Shown here piece by piece: positions 34,001 to 47,370 of a stretch of 64,000 nucleotides of DNA (position 1 is its first letter; each line of letters begins with the position of its first letter). A program made the translations under genes and the position numbers. The notes below the pieces were generated by a model, which was not told the DNA's origin, did not search any database, and saw nothing but the letters and a program-made list of their open reading frames with translations. The DNA is taken from contig CP013703.1 of NCBI GenBank assembly GCA_001563305.1, positions 975,773 to 1,039,772 on the forward strand, in the 5' to 3' direction. Origin of the DNA: a methanogenic archaeon mixed culture ISO4-G1. GTDB lineage: Archaea > Thermoplasmatota > Thermoplasmata > Methanomassiliicoccales > Methanomethylophilaceae.

Positions 34001-37000
34001 AATAGTCCCAAGGTCGGAATGGTATCTCCTCAGCGCCCTCGGTGTGCTGAAGACAGGTGCGGCATACGTCCCAATCGATACATCCTATCCGGACGAGCGT
34101 GTATCATTCATGCTCAGTGATTCGTCCACGAAAGCGGTTATATGCACCGCCGAGACCAGGGAACGCTGTAAGTCGCTTACAAATGCCCCTATCGTCGGCT
34201 GCGATGAGGTCTAGACGTCCCGTTTCGAGCACAAGTCAATAATCTCGCCGACCGATACTGCTGTCGTACTGTACACATCCGGAACCACGGGAGCGCCGAA
34301 GGGTTCCCTCATCACGCACCTTGCGGTCGAGAACTATTCGGAATTCTACAGTCGGGCAACATGCATATCTCCGGAACACAAAGTAGCACTTTATCACAGT
34401 TTCAGTTTCGACGTACATCTGGAGAGCATGTTCTCCCCCATACTTTCCGGTGCATCGGTCGAGATCATACCGGAGGATGTTAGGCTTGACATCGATATCC
34501 TGTACGATTACGTTACTAACCGTCACATAGACAATCTCCACCTACCTGCAGCCATCGGTAGAATGTTCATAGAAAAGCATCCCGAATGCGGACTTAGATA
34601 TCTGGTGGTCGGAGGCGAGAAGTTCAGAGACGTGTCAGTCCTCCCTGCTTATCCTGTCATGGAAAAGTACGGCCCCACAGAGGCCACCGTCTCGGTCACC
34701 TATCAAGTTCTGGACGCAAGGACATACACCGAATCGGTTGGCGTTCCGATTCAGAATACAGCGGTCTATCTGCTGGACGCAGAACACCGCATGGCCCCTG
34801 TCGGAGCAGTAGCTGAGCTGTATCTGTCAGGATACCAGCTGTCATCAGGATATCTCAACAATCCCAAGAAAGAAGCTGAAGTGTTCTTCGACAATCTGTT
34901 CTGTAATAAGAAAGGGTACGAGAGAATGTACGCCACAGGGGACTTCTTCAGACTGCTCCCCGACGGCACTCTTGGCTTCATAGGCAGGAGGGACGGACAG
35001 GTTAAGATCAGAGGAAACCGTGTGGAGCTAGCAGAGGTCGAGACGTGCATCAGATCCATGGAAGGCATCGATAATGTCACCGTCCAGCCCATCGTTCAGG
35101 ATGACGGTTCCAAGGAGCTATGCGCATACATCGTAACCTCCCTCTCTTCCGAGATAATCTCTGAACGGATCAGGACATTCGTTTCCGATCGCAAGCCCGA
35201 TTATATGGTGCCTTCGTTCGTCATTGTCCTCGACAGCATTCCTCTGAATATCAACGGAAAGGTGGACAGACGCAGGCTACCCAAACCCGATGAATCTCTG
35301 CTCTTAAGGGAATATGTCGCTCCGAGTAACAACATCGAGAAGGCGTTATGCGATTCATTCTCAGCAGCACTGGGCATCGACCATATAGGTGTGTATGACG
35401 ATTTCATCCGTCTGGGCGGAGATTCCCTGAAAGCGATAATAGCTGTCTCTGCATGCAGGTCGTCTGGGTTTGAGATCAAGGTTTCGGACATTATGGGAAG
35501 ACGTACTCCCAAAAGCATCGCGTCATCCGTATCCCATGATCATACAAAATGCATCTACTCATTGGAAACCGGATGCCCGCTTACAGGCGGTTCTCTCGAC
35601 ATATATCTGGATGTGGAAAGCGGTAAATCGGATTCGGTCTACATCATCGATACGACATATCCCATACCTGAAGGCCTCTCCGACAATCAGGTTCTGGAGG
35701 CGATATCTGCTCTAATCGATGTCCATCCAGTTCTGAGAGCCAGGATCGTTATCCAGGATGGTGCACCCTGGTTCGTCCTCAACGCAAGACCGCAGATCAC
35801 AGTCTCTGATTCCCCTGTGGAGGACATCCGCAGGCCATTCGAGTTGTCCGAATCCCTCAGCAGATTCCATATTGTCTCGGGAAAATATGTACAGGCCGCA
35901 TTCCATCATACCGTCTCCGACGGTCTCACATCGAGCATCGTCGGCAAGTCCCTCGAATCCATATTCAACGGAACCGTTCCTGACCGGGACATCGGGTTCC
36001 TGAAGGATGCTTCCCTCTACGCATCGTCCGAACAGACGGGAGAGTTCTTCAGCAGGATGCTGTCCGACACCGACTTCGATCTTATGCAGGATCCCGATGG
36101 CGAAACTGGTTTCGGACGCATCGTCCTCTCGCAGCCTCGGGAAACAATAGCCGAGTCGGCCAGATCCCTCGGTACCACTCCGGCCAATCTCCTCTGTGCG
36201 GCATTCGGATACACCCTGTCAAGGTTCGCCGGAACGTCCGAGGCGGTGTTTACACACATCGTCAACGGAAGGGACCTCACAGGTTCTGAAAACTCCGCTG
36301 GGATGCTGGTCCGCACGCTCCCGCTGGCACTGGACTGCAGGGACCGTACGGTAAGGGAGTTCGTATCGGAGGCATCAGAGAGGATCATCGGCACGATATC
36401 GAACCAATTATGTCCGTTCCACCGTATAGTCAACCATCTGGACATAAGATTCGGGATCGTATTCAACCACCTCACCGGAGTCGAACAGCACGGCGATGAC
36501 GTGAGTTCCGGAATGAAAGAGAGGGATGTCATCGGAGACCTTACATTCAACCTCATCCAATCAGATGAATCGTACATTCTGACGTACATTCATTCCTCCA
36601 GGTATTCGGAGAGAACGGTAAGGAGCATGGCATGTGCCTTCGATCACATCCTTTCGGGATTGCTGTCATGCACGCGTCTGTCAGAGATCGGATACACCTC
36701 GACGGAGGATCTGATCACACTGGATTCCCTGAACGATACTGCCCGTTCACTGAGATTCAAAGATATCCTGGAGGCATTCAGACATTCAGTATCGGAGCAT
36801 CCTGAGCGCAAACTCCTCAGCTATCTCGACCACAGTTACACATACTCGGAAGTCGACAGGGTCACAGATTCCATAGCGGCTGCCCTAAAGGCATCCGAAG
36901 TGAACAAAAGGGATCATGTTGCGATCCTTGTCCCGAGGTCGGAATGGTATCTACTCTGCGCTATAGGTGTGTTGAAGACGGGGGCAGCATACGTCCCCAT

Positions 37001-40000
37001 TGACACATCCTATTCAGACGAGCGCATATCGTTCATGATCGATGACTCATCCGCTAAAGCGATCCTCTGTACCGCGGAGACAATGGATCGTGTTTCCAGA
37101 CTCTCGTCAGCTGCAGTGATATGCTGCTCCGAATGTGCTGATGCGGTATTCGATCCCGTAGCCGTCTCTCCCGAAAATGCGGCCATCGTTCTGTACACAT
37201 CGGGAACCACCGGCCGGCCTAAGGGATCGGTCATCAGCCGCATGGCCTTGATCAACCTCTCGGAGTGGTACGTCTCATGCACGGATATGACATCGGATGA
37301 CGTCTATTCGATGTACACGGCGTATACCTTTGATATGCATGCCCTGGCACTGTATCCAGTATTGGTCTGCGGGGCATCCTTGGACATCGTTCCCGAGGAC
37401 ATAAGGCTGGACATGCAGGCACTGAACGATCATTTCGTGAAGACCCATGCTACCCACACCTTCATGACCACGCATCTGGGCAGGATGTTTGCGGAATCGG
37501 ACCTCGATTCGGACCTCAAGGTACTATTCGTCGCCGGGGAGAAACTCGGCGAATTCGGTATCAGAACCTCATACAAGGTCATGGATGGGTACGGTCCCAC
37601 CGAATCGCTCGCATTGGTCACACAGATACCTGTCTGTGATAGAACGGATCCCTCTTCCATCGGAAGACTCCAGTCCAACATCAAAGGATACATACTCGAT
37701 GCCGAGCACCGCAGGGTGCCTGCAGGGGCGGTAGGTCAGCTGTTCCTTTCAGGATATCAGCTTTCATCCGGATACCTGAATGCTCCTGAGAGGAATGCTG
37801 AGGCATTCTTCGTCAACCCCTTCTGTAAGGAGAAGGGATACGAGAGGATGTATGCCACCGGCGACTTCTTCAGACTGCTTCCGGACGGGACCCTCGGCAT
37901 CGTAGGGAGGAGGGACGGGCAGGTCAAGATACGCGGAAACCGTGTCGAACTGACCGAGGTCGAAGCGTGCATCAGATCCATGGAAGGCATCGATGATGTC
38001 ACCGTCCAGCCCATCGGCAGAGATGACGGCTCCAAAGAACTCTGCGCATACATTACAATCGCTCCGTCAGCACCGTCTGTTTCGACAGAACAGGTGAAGG
38101 CGTTCGTATCCGAACACAAGCCCGACTACATGGTGCCTTCATTCGTCATCGTCCTCGACAGTATACCTCTGAATGTCAACGGAAAGGTGGACAAGCGCGC
38201 ATTACCAAAACCGGATATGTCCGAACTCAGGGCAGAGTACGTCGCGCCTGAGTACGATGCCGAGAGAGTACTGTGCGATGCTTTCTCAGCGGCTCTGGGT
38301 ATCGACCGCATAGGTGTGGACGACGACTTCATCCGCCTGGGCGGAGATTCTCTGAAGTCGGTCAAAATAGTCTCGTTATGCAGATCATCTGGGATCGAGG
38401 TCCTTGTCTCGGACATCCTGAGCAAGCGCACTCCCAGAGCAATCGCTTCATCAACCCCCTCAGCACATACGGAATGCATCTACTCATTGGAAACCGGATG
38501 CCCGCTTACAGGCGGTTCTCTGGACATTTATCTGGACATCGAGAGCGGTAGGTCCGATTCGGTCTACATCATCGATGCGGAATACCCAATTCCCGAAGAC
38601 ACAACAGACAGTCAGGTATTGAAGGCGATATCGACTTTGTTGGATGTCCATCCTGTCCTGAGATCCAGAATATCGGTCGAGAAAGGGGAACCATGGTTCT
38701 CTGTCGATTCAGAACCTCAGATCACAGTCTCCGATTCCCCTGTGGATGACATCCGCAGGCCGTTCGAGCTGTCCGAATCCCTCAGCAGATTCCATGTCGT
38801 CTCGGGAAAATATGTACAGGCCGCATTCCATCATACCGTCTCCGACGGTCTCACATCGAGCATCGTCGGCAAGTCCCTCGAATCCATATTCAACGGGATC
38901 GTTCCTGACCGGGACATAGGATTCCTGAAAGATGCTTCCCTCTACGCATCATCCGAACAAACGGGAGAGTTCTTCAGCAGGATGCTGTCCGATACGGACT
39001 TCATCCTCACAGACGATCCGGACGGACATTTCGGTACGGGACGCATAACCCTCTCCGAACCTCTCGACAGGATAGTTTCATCGGCCAAATCCCTCGGTAC
39101 CACTCCGGCCAATCTCCTCTGTGCGGCATTCGGATACACCCTGTCAAGGTTCGCCGGAACGTCCGAGGCGGTGTTTACACACATCGTCAACGGAAGGGAC
39201 CTCACAGGTTCTGAAAACTCCGCGGGGATGCTGGTCCGCACTCTACCGCTGGCACTGGACTGCAGGGACCGTACGGTGAGGGAGTTCGTATCGGAGGCAT
39301 CAGAGAGGATCATCGGCACGATATCGAACCAGCTCTGCCCGTTCCACAAAGTAGTCAGGGATCTCGACATAGGGTTCGGCGTGGTGTTCAACCATCTCAC
39401 CGGAGTCGAACAGCACGGCGATGCCGTACGTTCCGGAATGAAAGAGAGCGACATAATCGGGGACCTTACATTCAATCTCATACAGTCTGACGGGACCTAC
39501 ATACTGTCCTATGTCCATTCGTCTAGGTACTCCGGCAGCACGGTCCAGCGGATGGCGCATGCCTTCGATCACATCCTCTCGGGATTGATGTCGTGCTCGC
39601 ATCTATCCGAGATCGCATATACATCGGCAGAGGACCTTGACGTCCTGGATTCCATCAACCGCACCACAGTACCGCTCAGGTTCAGCACCGTATTGGACGC
39701 ATTCAGGCACTCGGTGTCCGAATTCCCGGACAGGGTCTTGCTCTCCTACATGGGCCGCAAATACACATATGTGGAGGTCGACAGGATCACCGATTCCGTT
39801 GCATCCTCATTGGCAGGACAGGGCTTGGGCAAAGGCGACAGGGCGGCCATCGTGGTCCCAAGGTCGGAATGGTACCTCCTCTGTGCATTGGGCGCAATGA
39901 AAGCCGGCGCTTCGTACGTCCCCATCGACACATCCTACCCTGACGAGCGCATATCTTTCATGATCGACGATTCATCCGCGAAGGCGGTCCTGTGCACCTC

Positions 40001-43000
40001 CGAGACCAGAGGGCGCTGCGAATCCATTTCTGGCAGGCCGACGATAGTCTGCGACGGCCTCCGGCCATCGGAGTTCAAGCCCATATCGGTTCAGCCCGCC
40101 GATGGTGCGCTGCTCCTGTACACATCGGGTACCACAGGCAGACCCAAAGGCGCCGTAATTTCGCACCGTGCTGTCGAGAACATATCGGAATGGACCGCGT
40201 ATCGCTTCTCCCAGTCGCAAGAAGATGTGTTAGGCATGCATTCCAGTTTCGGTTTCGATGCTCATCTCAATGCCCTCTTTGCTCCGTTCCTGACCGGCTC
40301 TGCAGTCAACATCGTCCCCGAAGAGTCCCGTCTTGACATAGACTCACTCTGTTCCCACATAGAGAGTGCAGGTATAACGAGCATGTTCCTGTCGACACAG
40401 CTGGGAAAGATGCTCATCGAGAAGCATCCAGAGGTGAAACTCAGGAACCTGATACTGGGCGGAGAGGCGCTGGGGAAGTTCAATGTGCCCACCAACGTCA
40501 GTGTCATCGACGGATACGGTCCGACGGAGAACACCGCCTGCACGTCATCGATACCTGTCTCGGAACGTAAGTACGACAGTTCCGTGGGAACACCGAACAT
40601 GAATTCCAAAGTATACATCCTGGACAGCGATCACCGCAGGGTACCCGTCGGTGCCGTGGGTGAACTGTACGTCTCTGGATACCAGCTGTCCTCTGGGTAC
40701 CTTAACAACCAGAAGAAGAACTCGGAGGCGTTCCTTGACAACCCATTCTGCGACGAGGAAGGTCATGAAAGGATGTATGCCACCGGCGACTTCTTCAGAC
40801 TGCTTCCGGACGGGACCCTCGGCATCGTAGGGAGGAGGGACGGACAGGTCAAGATACGCGGAAACCGTGTCGAACTGACCGAGGTCGAAGCGTGTATCGG
40901 ATCGATGGATTGCATAGACAATGTCACTGTCCAGCCCATCGTTCAAAATGACGGTTCCAAGGAACTCTGCGCATATGTCGTGCCTGATCCGTCAGCAGGC
41001 CGGTACGTCTCTGAAGAATCCGTGAGGTCATATGTGGCCAAGCGCAAACCCGACTACATGGTGCCTTCCTTCGTGACCGTCCTCGAGAGGATCCCGCTGA
41101 ACATCAACGGCAAGGTCGATAAACACGCGTTGCCGAAACCGGACAAATCGCGCCTCAGGAAAGAGTACACTGCACCCAGGAACGATGCCGAGAGAACGCT
41201 GTGCGATGCATTCTCTTCAGCACTCGGCATAGATGATATCGGTATCGACGACGACTTCATACGTTTGGGCGGGGACTCCCTGAAAGCGATTAAGGCGGTG
41301 TCAGAATGCAGGTCGTAGGGCATAGAGATCAAGGCCAAGGATGTGGTATCCCTGCGCACCGTGCGCGCGTTGTCGTCCACGGTATCATCGGCGGCCGATA
41401 TGGGTTCGTCCGTCGGAGAGATCGGGGAGCTGCCCATACACAGCATGTTCCTGAGATCCGGAACGGCCGCACAGAGGGATGCGTTCATACAGCACATGGA
41501 TCTGCTCTGTCCGAAGTCATTGGACGAGGGCGTCCTCCAGCAAGCCATCGATACGATCACGGACAGGCACGATATCCTCCGTGCCGTTTACGACGGAAAA
41601 CCGAGGATAAGGGGCCAGGGGGCCAGGGTATGCGATGTCATATCTGTGAATGCATCCTCAGAGGATGACATCCTGTCATCCACGGCATCCGAGCTAGGTA
41701 AGCTGTCCCTTTCCGAAGGCAGGCTTATGGCATGTCTTCTCATATCGTTCGAGGGCAGGAGATACATCCGTCTGATGATCAACCACATGGCGGTGGACGG
41801 GGTGTCATGGAACATCATACTGTCCGATCTGTCCGAATGCATCTCCGCGGCTATGGAAGAAAGGGGGCCGTCCCTGCCGCCCAGGACTATGCCCATAAGG
41901 GACTGGATTGCCAAAGGATACCAGCCTACGGAATCCGAGAGGCGTTATTGGAACAGGGTCAAAATCGACGCGAGTGTTCCCGAATTGGAGTCCGAACCGT
42001 TTTCCTTCAGCATGCCCCTTGCTGCCGAGAACCGCTACGGCATCGAGAAACAGGACATACTGCTGACCGCATTAGCCGAATCCTTCAAGGAAATCGCTGG
42101 AACCGATCTTGTGCTGAGGATGGAGGGTCACGGAAGGGACCATGAGGTCGAGCGCACAGTGGGATGGTTCACATGCATGTATCCGCTGATGCTGCCCACC
42201 GTCGGCGATCCCATACGCGACGTCTTCTCGGTAAGGAAGGCAAGACGCTCCGTGCCGAGGGGAGGCAGGGGATACGGGTATCTGAGCGGCGATCTTCCGG
42301 CCATCACATTCAACTATCTCAGTTCGGCCTTCAGCTACTCCGACGGCCTATTGGAGGCTGTAAGGTTACCCATCGACTATCAGGAGCCCCCGAACATGGG
42401 TGAACTGCTGTCATTGAACATCGCAGAGTCAGACAGCGGTATCATAATATCGGGAAGATGTCCAAAACAGCTGCCACTCTTCGAGATGATGCAGAACAAG
42501 CTGAAATCTATCCTGCAGTCCCTGGCTGAATCCACATCGGTCCCGCTCTCCGGACCTCAGCTCAATGTGTATCTCGATGAAATGGCCAATGACAAGGGAA
42601 CGGCATACTCTGCTCCCGGACTGTTCCCGATTCCAGAAGGGGCGTCCGATGATGATGTTCTGCACGCTATCGATGCTGTTCTTGACGCACACCCTGTCCT
42701 GTCGATGTGCATATCCGAGATCGGAGGCGAGCCGTGGTTGGTTCCAGGCAGCAGGCCAATCGTCGAAACGTCGTCGGATGCCGAGTTTATGCGTCCTTTC
42801 AATTTCTCGGAATCCCTGTGCAGGTTCCGCATAGTGCCTGGATACATCCAGTGGAACGTCCACCATGTGATAATGGATGCAGAATCGAGAAGGATTCTCA
42901 TCCGCGATCTCGGAACGGCATTCTCAGGAATCCAGATCCCAGCCGAATATGGATTCATGATGTCCGCCACAGACCTGCCTGATGCTGATTATGAGGAGGA

Positions 43001-46000
43001 TGCCCTCTCATACTATGACGGCGTCATAGAAGACATCGAACTGCCTGTGGAGGACGGCGACGGCGTGAAAGGTTCATTCGAAAGGCCGCTCTCGGTCTCT
43101 GCAAGGAATATCCCCTCGGGCATGACCGCCGGAGGATTCTTCACTGCCGTGTTCGGCTACACCCTGTCCAGATTCACGGGTTCCACGCAGGCGGTGTTCC
43201 CGATGACCGAGAAGGGAAGGAACTCCAAAGGCACCGATGATGCGGTGGGCATGTTCGTCAACACGTTCCCTGTATCCATCGATTGCAGCGATCGTCCGGT
43301 ATCGGAGTTCCTGAACTCGTCGATGGACTCGATCCTCTCCTCGATGTCACATTCGGAAGTCCCGTTCATGGATGTCGCAGGGCGCTACGGAATGACCATG
43401 AAGGTGTCCTTCGAGTTCCTCGCGGACATCAACACCAGCATACGTTCGATAATATCTGCCGCAAACGGCGATCCTTCCGGCCAGGGACTCTATTCGGTCG
43501 ATCAGGTATCGGATCTGGCCGTCTATGTCACCGAATCCGGTGACGGGTTCACGGCATCACTGGAGCATTCGGGAAGATATTCCCGCGGTACCTGCGAGCG
43601 TTTCCTGAATGCGTTCGATGAGGTAGCAAAGGGTCTGGTCGCCTGCGAGAGGCTGTCGGATATCCAATACACATCCGCAGAGGACATAGGCATCCTTGAC
43701 TCCATCAACGACACGGCCGTTCCGCTGAGATTCGGCAACATCCTGGAAGCATTCGGACATTCGGTTTCGGAATATCCGGAAAGGACCCTCCTCACCTACA
43801 TGGACCGCAGCTACACCTATGCGGAGGTGGACAGCATCTCGGATTCCATAGCGGCCGCCCTGACGGCATCCGGTGTTGACAGAGGGGATAATGTAGCAAT
43901 AATGGTGCCTAGATCGGAATGGTACCTCATCTGCGCAATGGGTGTGATGAAGACGGGGGCGGCATACGTCCCCATCGACACATCGTATCCCGACGAACGT
44001 GTATCGTTCATGCTGAACGACTCGTCCTCGAAGGCCGTTGTGGTTACAAAGGAGACCAAAGAACGCTGCGGTTCCCTGACCGGATTGCCGACCGTGATCT
44101 GTGAGGAGACGGAACCTTCCAGATACACACCTGTTTCTGTCTCGCCGACAGATACGGCGGTCATCCTCTACACGTCCGGTACCACGGGTAAGCCCAAGGG
44201 TTCCCGGATACCGCACCTGTCACTGGAGAATTTCAGTGAATGGACCTCTACCTACACCGATTTCAGGAGCGGGGATGTGTTCGCACTGTTCGCATCAATA
44301 GCGTTCGACATGCATACCATGTCCCTGTACCCGCCGATATTCGCCGGAGGTTCGGTGGACATAGTCCCTGAGGACATCCGTCTGGACATCCAACGTCTGA
44401 ATGAGCATTTCGTATCACGCGGGGTGACGCACACCTTCATCACGACCAACCTGGGGAAGATCTTCGCATCCAGCATCAAATCGTCCACACTGCGCTGCCT
44501 GGCCTTTGGAGGGGAGAAGCTCGGTGAATTCACCGCTCCTGATTTCATAGGCGCGCTGGAGACATACGGTCCGTCGGAGAATCTTGCGGTCAGCGCGGCG
44601 ATCCCGGTCAACGAACGTACCATCAGTTCATCGGTAGGCCATCTTATCCAGAATGTCAGTGGATACATACTCGATGCGGACCATCGCAGGGTACCCGTGG
44701 GGGCAATAGGAGAACTGTATCTTTCAGGTTACCAGCTGTCATCGGGCTATCTCAACAATCCCGAGAGAAACGCCGAGGCGTTCTTCGACAACCCCTTCTC
44801 AGATGAGAAGGGATATGAGAGGATGTATGCCACCGGCGACTTCTTCAGACTGCTCCCGGACGGTACACTAGGGGTCATAGGAAGAAGGGACGGTCAGGTC
44901 AAGATACGCGGAAACCGTGTCGAACTGACCGAGGTAGAGGCATGCATCAAGGCAATGCCCGGGATAACCGGTGTCACCGTGCAGCCGATAGCCTCAGCAA
45001 GCGGGACCAAGGAACTCTGTGCATATGTGGTCGCACCATCTTCCATATCGGTATCCGACATCCAGAAGTTCGTCTCCGACAGGAAGCCTGTTTACATGGT
45101 GCCATCCTTCGTCGTCACACTGGACAGGATCCCGCTGACTGTCAACGGCAAGGTGGACAAACGTGCACTGCCAGTACCGAATCTGTCTGCGCTAAGCTCG
45201 GACTATTCGGAGCCCAGGGATAAGGACGATCGCATCCTGTGCGAGGCATTCGCGGAAGCGCTGGGTCTAGAAATTGTGGGAATCGACGACGACTTCCAGC
45301 GTCTAGGAGGCGACTCACTCAAAGCTACCTGGATCGCATCGATATTCAATGAAAAGTCCGGCAAGCACATCTTCGCCCGCGACATCATGAGGAAGCGCAC
45401 CGTGAGGAAGATACTATCGGAGCGGAAGGCTACGGAGAAGGTACGCAGCTTCGTCTATGATATAGACAAGGGGCATCCGCCTTCGTTCTCGCAGATGGAT
45501 GTCATAAAGTACATGCTGGTATCGGAACTCAGCCTCAATATCGCTACCATGGTAACCCTGCCGCCGTTCATCAGTTCCGAGATGGTGTACAAGGCCGTCA
45601 CGGCCCTTATCCAGACCACCCCTGACCTCCGTATGCATATTGATGCCAAGAGCGAGGAGGACGTCACCGTAAGGTACGATGCACACATCGAGATCCAGAC
45701 TGCCCACTGCGATCCGGAGGAATTCGCGAAGACCTTCGTCAGGCCCTTCACCCCGTTCGGTCCGTGCCTATCGAGATTCGCGGTGGTGGAATGGGAAGGG
45801 CAATGCACACTGTTCATAGACATATGCCATCTGGCCTTCGACGGACGTTCCATCGCCCCTCTGGCGATGCGCATGCAATCCCTCTTGACCGGTACCGTGC
45901 CTCCCATCGATGACGGTGTGGTACGTCAGGCAGGATACGATAACGCATACATGCTGACCGAGACGTTCAAAAAGAGATCGGAGGAGTTCCTTCAGACGCT

Positions 46001-46661
46001 GGAAGGAAGCGACGACACCTATGATGACGGAGACGTGAGCGAAGATGACAGCGGCGTAGTCCAGACTAAGCTATCCATAAGTGCGGCGGACATGAAGGAT
46101 ATCACGCAAAAGCTCAACTGCGGTCCGGCGGACGTGTTCTACATGGCGGAGGCATACGCACTAAACCGCGTGTACGGCAAGGACAAAATGTTCTACATCA
46201 TCGAGGACGGAAGGGGAGAGGTCGATGTGGAGGATTCGGTAGGAGTGTTCATGAGGCTCCATCCGATATGGATAACCAAGGACTCGGACGATCTTATGGA
46301 GTATGTGGAGAGTGCGGTCAAACAGGTCGACAGAACACTCCAGTATCTGGACATCCCGTTGCTGCCCATATTCATAGCACGCCCCACGATCTATCCGGAT
46401 GTGGTGATACAGTTCGAGAACTACAGGATCGGCGAAGGAGCATCGGAGGACTCGATGGGAGGCGGATTGGTTGCCAGGCAATTGCCCGCATTGTCACGTT
46501 CCCCGTTCAGAATGCACTCGGTCGTCACACCTCACGGTGACGGATTCGCAATCGGTACAACCTATGCGGAATACCAGTCCGGTAAAGTGGTCAACCGGAT
46601 AGTGAAAGAGTTCAACGGGTTCCTCAGCAAACTCGTGGACATCTTGGCAGGGAAGAAGTGA
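31011..46661 (+). CDS. Five-module non-ribosomal peptide synthetase with two in-frame UAG codons
   Basis: One frame of 5,216 sense or UAG codons, ending TGA. Order: A-T-C-A-T-C-A-T-C-A-T-E-C-A-T-C. Carrier serines (LGGDS) are at codons 499, 1472, 2447, 3423, 4769. C-domain HHxxxDG motifs start at 659, 1632, 2607; the fifth module has HHVIMDA (3951) and the last C domain CHLAFDG (4940). An E domain is marked by NHMAVDGVSW (3591) and EGHGRD, so residue 4 is probably D. A domains carry YTSGTTG, YGPTE, YATGDF and NGKVD; the first A domain is shorter and divergent. No thioesterase. TAG codons 1068 (within A2) and 3436 (end of T4) lie in loops and the frame resumes without shift; no TAA or TGA occurs. 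It probably makes a pentapeptide; substrates unknown. Confidence 0.85.
34212..34214 (+). other. In-frame UAG codon 1068 of the NRPS
   Basis: Sits in A2 between IVGCDEV and TSRFEH, about 20 residues before the YTSGTTG loop. In the sister module A5 the same spot holds Glu in ICEETEPSRY, a variable surface loop. Homology continues in the same frame on both sides. Candidate pyrrolysine or suppressed codon. Confidence 0.8.
36166..36405 (+). repeat. Near-identical NRPS repeat, copy 1
   Basis: About 240 bases in C3 that match copy 2 at 39091-39330 with only a few mismatches. The offset is exactly 2,925 bases (975 codons) and holds from about 35551 to 36500, without indels. It indicates recent module duplication or gene conversion. 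Confidence 0.8.
39091..39330 (+). repeat. Near-identical NRPS repeat, copy 2
   Basis: Partner of 36166-36405, in C4. The flanking A3 and A4 domains are much less alike, so the C domain has been homogenised on its own. Confidence 0.8.
41316..41318 (+). other. In-frame UAG codon 3436 of the NRPS
   Basis: Lies 13 codons after the T4 serine, in SECRS-UAG-GIEIK. Sister T domains read CRSSGIE and CRSSGFE, so UAG replaces a Ser codon (one base from TCG). The frame continues directly into the E domain. Confidence 0.8.
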
Positions 46662-46696
46662 ACAGGGTACCATCTGTGAACGATGAAGAACCCTGT
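46662..46696 (+). terminator. Inverted repeat after the NRPS
   Basis: ACAGGGT (46662-46668) and ACCCTGT (46690-46696) form a 7-bp stem with a 21-base loop immediately after the NRPS stop. No T-run follows, so a terminator role is only possible. Confidence 0.35.
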
Positions 46697-46782
46697 GGGA
46701 CAATCATGTCCGATGACGTCATGAGCATTCGATGAAGCGTTTGAGGAATAATCCTTATACGGGCAACTATGTTGTCGAGGCC

Positions 46783-47370
46783 ATGTATGTTTACATATTG
46801 GGCGGGTTCCTAGGAAGCGGAAAGACCACCCTTCTGATGAAACTAGCATCGATGTACACGAAACGCGGGCTGAAGACCGCGCTCCTTGTCAACGAATCGG
46901 GAGAGATCGGTGTCGATGGCGCCACCCTCAAGGCTGAGGGATATGATGCGATAGAGCTCCCTGACGGATGCATCTGCTGTTCCCTGTCCGGAACGCTGCA
47001 GTCCGCACTGGTCAACATAGTCGATGACATTGACCCGGACATAATCATAGTCGAACCTACGGGTCTGGCCCTCCCCCACAAGGTGAAGGAGCTCGTGGAG
47101 AGTTCCGGCATCGAGACGGACGGCACGTACATCATCGGCATAACGGATGTCGAAAGGTTCAAGATCCTCGTCTCCAAGAAGGAGGAGTTCATAAAGAGAC
47201 AGATGGCGGGGGCGGATTTCGTCCTCATCAACAAGCTCGATCTGGCCAAGCCCGGGCAGATCGATGAGATCAAAGGATGGTTCTCGAAGGAGTTCCCGGA
47301 CAAGGAGGTCATGGTCATCTCCGCGAAGACGGGCGAGAACATGGAATCGGTTTACGGGATGATGAAATGA
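46783..47370 (+). CDS. G3E-family (CobW/COG0523) GTPase
   Basis: 195 residues. Walker A GGFLGSGKTT (6-15), the metal-binding GCICCSL motif of the COG0523 group (about residue 64), EPTG, and NKLDL as G4. The C-terminal domain of longer CobW proteins is missing, so this is a minimal GTPase. Such proteins deliver zinc, cobalt or nickel to target enzymes. TTATAC (46755-46760) is centred 25.5 nt before ATG 46783, favouring this leaderless start over ATG 46732. The stop overlaps the next ATG, so it is coupled to a His/Cys-rich protein that could be its metal reservoir. Stop is TGA. Confidence 0.87.
   Translation: MYVYILGGFLGSGKTTLLMKLASMYTKRGLKTALLVNESGEIGVDGATLKAEGYDAIELPDGCICCSLSGTLQSALVNIVDDIDPDIIIVEPTGLALPHKVKELVESSGIETDGTYIIGITDVERFKILVSKKEEFIKRQMAGADFVLINKLDLAKPGQIDEIKGWFSKEFPDKEVMVISAKTGENMESVYGMMK

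Noticed and set aside
31011..46661. Reading the NRPS as three separate genes split at the two TAGs
   Set aside because: The splits fall inside the A2 and T4 domains, there are no ribosome sites or promoters after them, and homology is continuous in one frame.
31011..46661. NRPS as a decayed pseudogene
   Set aside because: No frameshift, TAA or TGA in over 15 kb, and active-site motifs of most domains are intact; only TAG occurs.
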